In this document: positions 4,958 through 8,247 of the stretch, one piece after another | How the letters are laid out: every line of letters starts with the position of its first letter | How positions within the stretch are numbered: position 1 is the stretch's first letter | Assembly (NCBI GenBank): GCA_946482045.1 | Contig: CAMLPZ010000190.1 | Location: forward strand, 1-8,247 | Source: an uncultured Asticcacaulis sp. | GTDB taxonomy: Bacteria > Pseudomonadota > Alphaproteobacteria > Caulobacterales > Caulobacteraceae | Length of the DNA: 8,247 nucleotides | Reading direction: 5' to 3' | The notes under the pieces: generated by a model | What the model saw: the letters and a program-made list of their open reading frames with translations, nothing else | Database searches by the model: none | Told to the model about the DNA's origin: nothing | Position numbers and translations under genes: made by a program

Positions 4958-5740
4958 ATGCCCCGTTATAAGCTCCTCGTCGAATATGATGGCCGGCCCT
5001 ACAAGGGCTTCCAGGCTCAGGGTGATTTGCCGACCGTGCAGGGATCGATCGAACGCGCCATCCTCGCCTTCAGCGGCCAGTCACTGCGCCTGACGGCGGC
5101 GGGGCGGACCGACACGGGGGTCCACGCCACGGGCCAGGTCGTGACTTTCGATCTCGACAAGCCGTTTAAGCCCGGCACAGTGCGCGATGCGATCAATGCC
5201 TATCTGACGCCTGAGCCCATCGCTATCCTGGAGGCCGAAGAATGCGATCCGGACTTCTCGGCGCGCTTTTCGGCGACCGGGCGGATCTACCTCTATCGCA
5301 TCCTTAACCGCCGTGCGCCGCCGGCCATCGACCAAGGCCGCGTCTGGCACGTCAAGAAGCCGCTCGATGCCGAAGCGATGGCGGAAGCCGCCAAATGCCT
5401 TATCGGCACCCATGACTTTACGACTTTCCGCCATATCGAATGCCAGGCGAAGTCACCGGTTAAGACGCTCGACATCGCCCGCGTCAAGCGGATCGGTGAC
5501 GAAATCCATCTGGTTTTCGCCGCGCGCTCCTTTCTGCATCGTCAGGTCCGATCGATGACCGGCACCTTGGCCGAAGCTGGCATCGGCCGCTGGGAAGTCG
5601 GGGATGTCGCCAAAGCTCTCGCGGCAAAAGACCGCACAGCCTGCGGTCAGGTCGCCCCGCCCGAAGGGCTGTTTCTGACGCATGTAACTTATGATGCAGA
5701 GCCAAATTTCGAGGCGTACGCTTCGATCAAGGCCGTATAG
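4958..5740 (+). CDS. truA: tRNA pseudouridine(38-40) synthase TruA
   Basis: Converts uridines 38-40 in the anticodon arm of many tRNAs to pseudouridine. The 260-residue protein begins MPRYKLLVEYDGRPYKGFQAQ, as TruA proteins do, and holds the catalytic motif AAGRTDTGVHA (47-57) with nucleophile Asp52. Later signatures are FSATGRIYLYRILNR, THDFTTFRHIECQAKSPVKT, FLHRQVRSMTGTLAEAG and APPEGLFLTHVTYD. The start at 4958 has a Shine-Dalgarno overlapping a palindromic repeat. The stop at 5740 lies 52 bp inside the 3' end of the convergent dapE, so the two genes share their ends and no terminator can stand between them. It probably belongs to the def-fmt-truA run of translation genes. Confidence 0.98.
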   Translation: MPRYKLLVEYDGRPYKGFQAQGDLPTVQGSIERAILAFSGQSLRLTAAGRTDTGVHATGQVVTFDLDKPFKPGTVRDAINAYLTPEPIAILEAEECDPDFSARFSATGRIYLYRILNRRAPPAIDQGRVWHVKKPLDAEAMAEAAKCLIGTHDFTTFRHIECQAKSPVKTLDIARVKRIGDEIHLVFAARSFLHRQVRSMTGTLAEAGIGRWEVGDVAKALAAKDRTACGQVAPPEGLFLTHVTYDAEPNFEAYASIKAV

Positions 5741-6846
5741 ACATCGGTCAGGGCCTCTAGCTCGGCCACCGGTACACACTCGTTGATCTGGTGCATGGTC
5801 TGGCCGACTAGGCCGAACTCCACGACGGGGCAGAGGTCGCGGATAAAGCGCGCGTCCGAAGTACCGCCCGTCGTCGAGCGATCCGTTTCAAGCCCCAGCT
5901 TGTCCTTGATGACATCGGCGATCAGGTCGATAAACGGTCCTGGCTGCGTCAGGAAGGCCTCGCCGGAAATGGCGCAGGCGACGTCGATCTTGGCGCCCGA
6001 TCGTGTCGCGTGCTCAGCCGCCACCGTTTCGAACCACTGCCGCAGCTCCGCCCCCGAATGGGCCGGATTGAAGCGGATATTGACCCGTGCCGTCGCTGAC
6101 TGCGGGATGACATTGGTCGCGGTGTTATTCGTGTCGATCGTGGTGATTTCCAGGTTCGAGGGCTGGAACGACTCATAGCCAGCGTCCAGCACACGGCCTT
6201 TCAGGGCACTAAGCAGATCGACCAGCACGGGCAGGGGATTGAGCGCGCGCTGTGGATAGGCAACGTGCCCCTGTTTGCCGGTTACGGTAAAGGTGGCGTT
6301 GATCGATCCGCGCCGGCCGACCTTGATCATGTCGCCCAATTGCGCCGCCGACGACGGCTCGCCGACGATGCAGTGGTCGATGACCTCGCCCTGTGTCTTC
6401 AGCCACTCGACGACCTTGACCGTACCGTCCGTCGCTACCCCTTCCTCGTCGCCGGTGATCAGGAAGGACAGTGAACCCGGTACATCAACGCGCGAAACAG
6501 CGGCGATCCAGGCGGCAATCGCGCCCTTCATGTCGACCGCTCCACGGCCGATGAGTGCACCATCGTGAATTTCGGCGCCGAACGGATCATAGCGCCACAG
6601 CGAACGGACCCCGCCCGGCACGACATCCGTATGGCCGGCAAAACAGAGATTGGGCGACACCGTTCCGCGCCGGGCGTACAGATTTTCGATTTCGCCGAAT
6701 TTCAGTCGCGTGCAGGCAAAGCCCAGGGTCTTGAGGTGGCGCTCGACGACATCCATCGCGCCGGCATCGGCGGGCGTCACCGACGGACGCGCAATCAATT
6801 CCTGTGTCAGGGCGACGGGATCGAGCATTTGGACTTTGTGCGACAT
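5689..6846 (-). CDS. dapE: Succinyl-diaminopimelate desuccinylase
   Basis: A zinc-dependent M20-family enzyme that hydrolyses N-succinyl-LL-diaminopimelate to LL-diaminopimelate and succinate, on the route to lysine and peptidoglycan diaminopimelate. The 385-residue protein shows the metal and catalytic residues in order: CFAGHTDVVPGG (His72, and Asp74 assisting catalysis), GRGAVDMKGAIAAW (bridging Asp105), TGDEEG (catalytic Glu134, metal-binding Glu135), VGEPSS (Glu163) and QTMHQINECV (His352). The middle section with GKQGHVAYPQRALNPL is the dimerisation domain, and TTGGTSDARF (325-334) is the DapE-specific substrate motif. The ATG at 6846 is preceded by AGGAAG four bases away; an ATG at codon 7 is a less likely alternative start. 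The 3' end overlaps truA by 52 bp. It is divergent from the MFS gene. Confidence 0.97.
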   Translation of the reverse strand: MSHKVQMLDPVALTQELIARPSVTPADAGAMDVVERHLKTLGFACTRLKFGEIENLYARRGTVSPNLCFAGHTDVVPGGVRSLWRYDPFGAEIHDGALIGRGAVDMKGAIAAWIAAVSRVDVPGSLSFLITGDEEGVATDGTVKVVEWLKTQGEVIDHCIVGEPSSAAQLGDMIKVGRRGSINATFTVTGKQGHVAYPQRALNPLPVLVDLLSALKGRVLDAGYESFQPSNLEITTIDTNNTATNVIPQSATARVNIRFNPAHSGAELRQWFETVAAEHATRSGAKIDVACAISGEAFLTQPGPFIDLIADVIKDKLGLETDRSTTGGTSDARFIRDLCPVVEFGLVGQTMHQINECVPVAELEALTDVYTALIEAYASKFGSAS

Positions 6847-6867
6847 AGCGCTTCCTGTAAGACCCTT

Positions 6868-6895
6868 CGCATACCGGGAAAAGCCAAATCTTCAA
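6868..6895 (-). promoter_or_regulatory. Possible dapE promoter
   Basis: On the minus strand, TTGAAG (6895-6890), a 16-base spacer, then TATGCG (6873-6868). This would give a leader of about 15 bases containing the AGGAAG ribosome-binding site. The -10 box matches only in part. Confidence 0.3.
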
Positions 6896-6908
6896 ATCAG
6901 GGCGTACC

Positions 6909-8204
6909 GTGACCACTCCGCTCAATACCACCGATACCGGCGCGGGCTTGCCGCCGCCCGTTGAAGACAACCGCCATCCGTTACAGATTCCGGACTTCCG
7001 CGCTTTCTGGCTTACCCGGCTGTGCGGTGTTCTGGGGACTTCGGCGCAAGGGGCGGCCATCGCCTGGCAGGTTTATGAAGTGGCGCGGCGGACCAACGGC
7101 ATTGCTGAATCGGCGCTCTATGTCGGACTGATCGGTCTGGCTCAGTTCATTACGCTATTTGCCTGTACCCTGCCAGCGGGGATCGTCGCCGACCGCTATG
7201 ACCGCAAGATGATCGTCGCCTGCGTCATGGTCGGGCAACTCCTGCTGTCGCTGGCGTTTCTGGCCTATGCCTTCCTTCCGCATCCCCCCTTCTGGGGGCT
7301 ATTCGCGCTATCGGCGGTGCTGGGCGCCTTCCGCGCGTTCAGCGCGCCGGCCAGTTCGGCCATCGGTCCCATGCTGGTACCTAAACACATCCTGCCCAAG
7401 GCGATCGCCGTCAATTCCATGGCGTTCCAGACCGGTCTGATCGTCGGCCCGGCGCTGGGCGGCGTGCTGGTCGGCTTTTCACCCAAGTTCGCCTATGCCT
7501 TTTGTGCTCTGCTGACCCTGGTGTCGGCGGTCATGATCTTCACCATCAAGGCGCCGACCGCGCCCGACGCGCCGTCGGGTTCCAAGACCCAGATGCTGCG
7601 CGAAGGCATGAAATATGTCTGGGACAAGAAGATCGTGCTGGGGGCAATCTCGCTCGATCTGTTCGCCGTGCTGCTGGGCGGGGCGACTGCCCTGATGCCG
7701 GTTTTTGCGCGCGACATCATCCATCCCGACAGGCTGCTGCCGCCGGAGATCGCCTTCGGGATCTTTCGCGCCGCGCCGGCAATTGGCGCTCTTGGGATGT
7801 CATTGTACCTGTCGCTCAAACCCTTGCGGCGCAACGCGGGACCGTGGATGTTCGCCGGTGTGGCGATCTTCGGCCTGGCGACCGTTGTCTTTGGCCTGTC
7901 GACCAATGTCTGGATTTCGATCTTCGCCATTATCGTGCTGGGCGCCGCGGACATGATCAGCGTCTATGTGCGTGGGACATTGATCCAGATCGTCACGCCC
8001 GACCATATGCGCGGCCGGGTCGCCAGCGTGTCCTACCTGTTCATCGGGGCGTCGAACGAACTGGGCGAGTTTGAGACCGGCGTGATGACCCGGATTCTGG
8101 GGCCGGTAACGGCGGCCCTGTTTGGCGGGGTCGGATCGCTGTTCGTGACGGGGCTCTGGATCAAGCTGTTTCCAGATTTGTGGCGGACAGACCGTTTGGA
8201 GTAG
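6909..8204 (+). CDS. MFS transporter, MFS_3 / EntS-like exporter family
   Basis: A 431-residue inner-membrane protein with a polar N-terminal tail (about 1-30) and about ten to twelve membrane segments, including roughly 70-90, 102-123, 128-147, 170-190, 195-213, 243-263, 283-302, 313-331, 335-353 and 397-420. GIVADRYDRK (91-100) is the major facilitator motif A loop. FRAFSAPASSAIGPMLVP (141-158) and the C-terminal MRGRVASVSYLFIGASNELGEFETG resemble the MFS_3 (EntS-like) group of exporters. Substrate unknown; relatives include siderophore and drug exporters, but nothing nearby points to either. Translation most likely starts at the GTG at 6909 with a weak AGGG upstream, since no ATG in this frame precedes residue 101. 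It is divergent from dapE across 62 bp, with no evident functional link. Confidence 0.88.
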   Translation: MTTPLNTTDTGAGLPPPVEDNRHPLQIPDFRAFWLTRLCGVLGTSAQGAAIAWQVYEVARRTNGIAESALYVGLIGLAQFITLFACTLPAGIVADRYDRKMIVACVMVGQLLLSLAFLAYAFLPHPPFWGLFALSAVLGAFRAFSAPASSAIGPMLVPKHILPKAIAVNSMAFQTGLIVGPALGGVLVGFSPKFAYAFCALLTLVSAVMIFTIKAPTAPDAPSGSKTQMLREGMKYVWDKKIVLGAISLDLFAVLLGGATALMPVFARDIIHPDRLLPPEIAFGIFRAAPAIGALGMSLYLSLKPLRRNAGPWMFAGVAIFGLATVVFGLSTNVWISIFAIIVLGAADMISVYVRGTLIQIVTPDHMRGRVASVSYLFIGASNELGEFETGVMTRILGPVTAALFGGVGSLFVTGLWIKLFPDLWRTDRLE

Positions 8205-8214
8205 AGACCAAGTT

Positions 8215-8247
8215 CCCTCTCCCCGCTTGCGGGGAGAGGGCTAGGGT
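8215..8247. repeat. Short palindromic repeat, copy 3, and start of another full repeat element (cut by window edge)
   Basis: ccctctcccc pairs with ggggagaggg (8215-8240) in a 12-bp palindrome, the most perfect copy here. It begins 10 bases after the MFS stop codon and could terminate it. Bases 8231-8247 match the reverse complement of 741-757 with one difference, so the element seen after recR recurs here inverted and continues outside the window. Confidence 0.75.

Noticed and set aside
6587..7060. 157-codon minus-strand frame spanning the dapE-MFS gap
   Set aside because: It is out of frame with dapE and overlaps both real genes. There is no sign of a dapE frameshift, since dapE is complete without it.
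602..8247. Repeated palindromes as a possible CRISPR array
   Set aside because: Copies are kilobases apart, in both orientations, with no regular spacers and no cas genes.
1..8247. A new multi-gene defence, mobile or biosynthetic system
   Set aside because: Every gene belongs to a known housekeeping or common transporter family, and no unknown gene cluster is present. The unusual signals are confined to intergenic repeats and start regions.

Overview
The window is a compact stretch of alphaproteobacterial chromosome made almost entirely of conserved housekeeping genes. I could run no searches, so the lineage is inferred. GC-rich coding sequence, the RecR, RmuC, Def, Fmt, TruA and DapE protein styles, and two families of intergenic palindromes that I associate with Alphaproteobacteria all fit. 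Caulobacterales, perhaps an Asticcacaulis-like organism, is my best guess, held loosely.

Layout from left to right: the 3' part of recR (+, start outside the window); a 180-bp gap filled by a palindrome-ended repeat element; a translationally coupled minus-strand pair, a VUT/YhhQ-type membrane transporter followed by a YaiI/UPF0178 protein that overlaps it by ATGA; a divergent 160-bp gap carrying a large hairpin; rmuC (+); a 56-bp gap with a probable terminator and promoter; def (+); a 163-bp gap made of three large hairpins; fmt (+); a 50-bp gap containing a palindrome that also appears to supply the truA ribosome-binding site; truA (+); dapE (-), convergent with truA and overlapping it by 52 bp; and an MFS_3-type exporter (+), divergent from dapE. 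The window ends inside another copy of the palindromic repeat.

Functionally, def and fmt form the classic pair that adds and removes the formyl group of initiator Met, and truA modifies tRNA. recR and rmuC belong to DNA repair and recombination. dapE acts in lysine and meso-diaminopimelate synthesis, and so in peptidoglycan synthesis. The VUT protein is probably a queuosine-precursor transporter. The MFS protein is a generic exporter of unknown substrate.

I find no phage, defence, CRISPR, toxin-antitoxin or biosynthetic system here, and no RNA gene. What is worth a second look lies between the genes: a hairpin that buries the fmt Shine-Dalgarno just before its start codon, with a possible competing fold; two copies of a hairpin family whose stems differ by compensating changes; a repeat that doubles as the truA ribosome-binding site; and two genes (rmuC, def) with no Shine-Dalgarno and a -10-like box right before the ATG, suggesting leaderless transcripts. 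All gaps are under 300 bp and each is described in the feature list.
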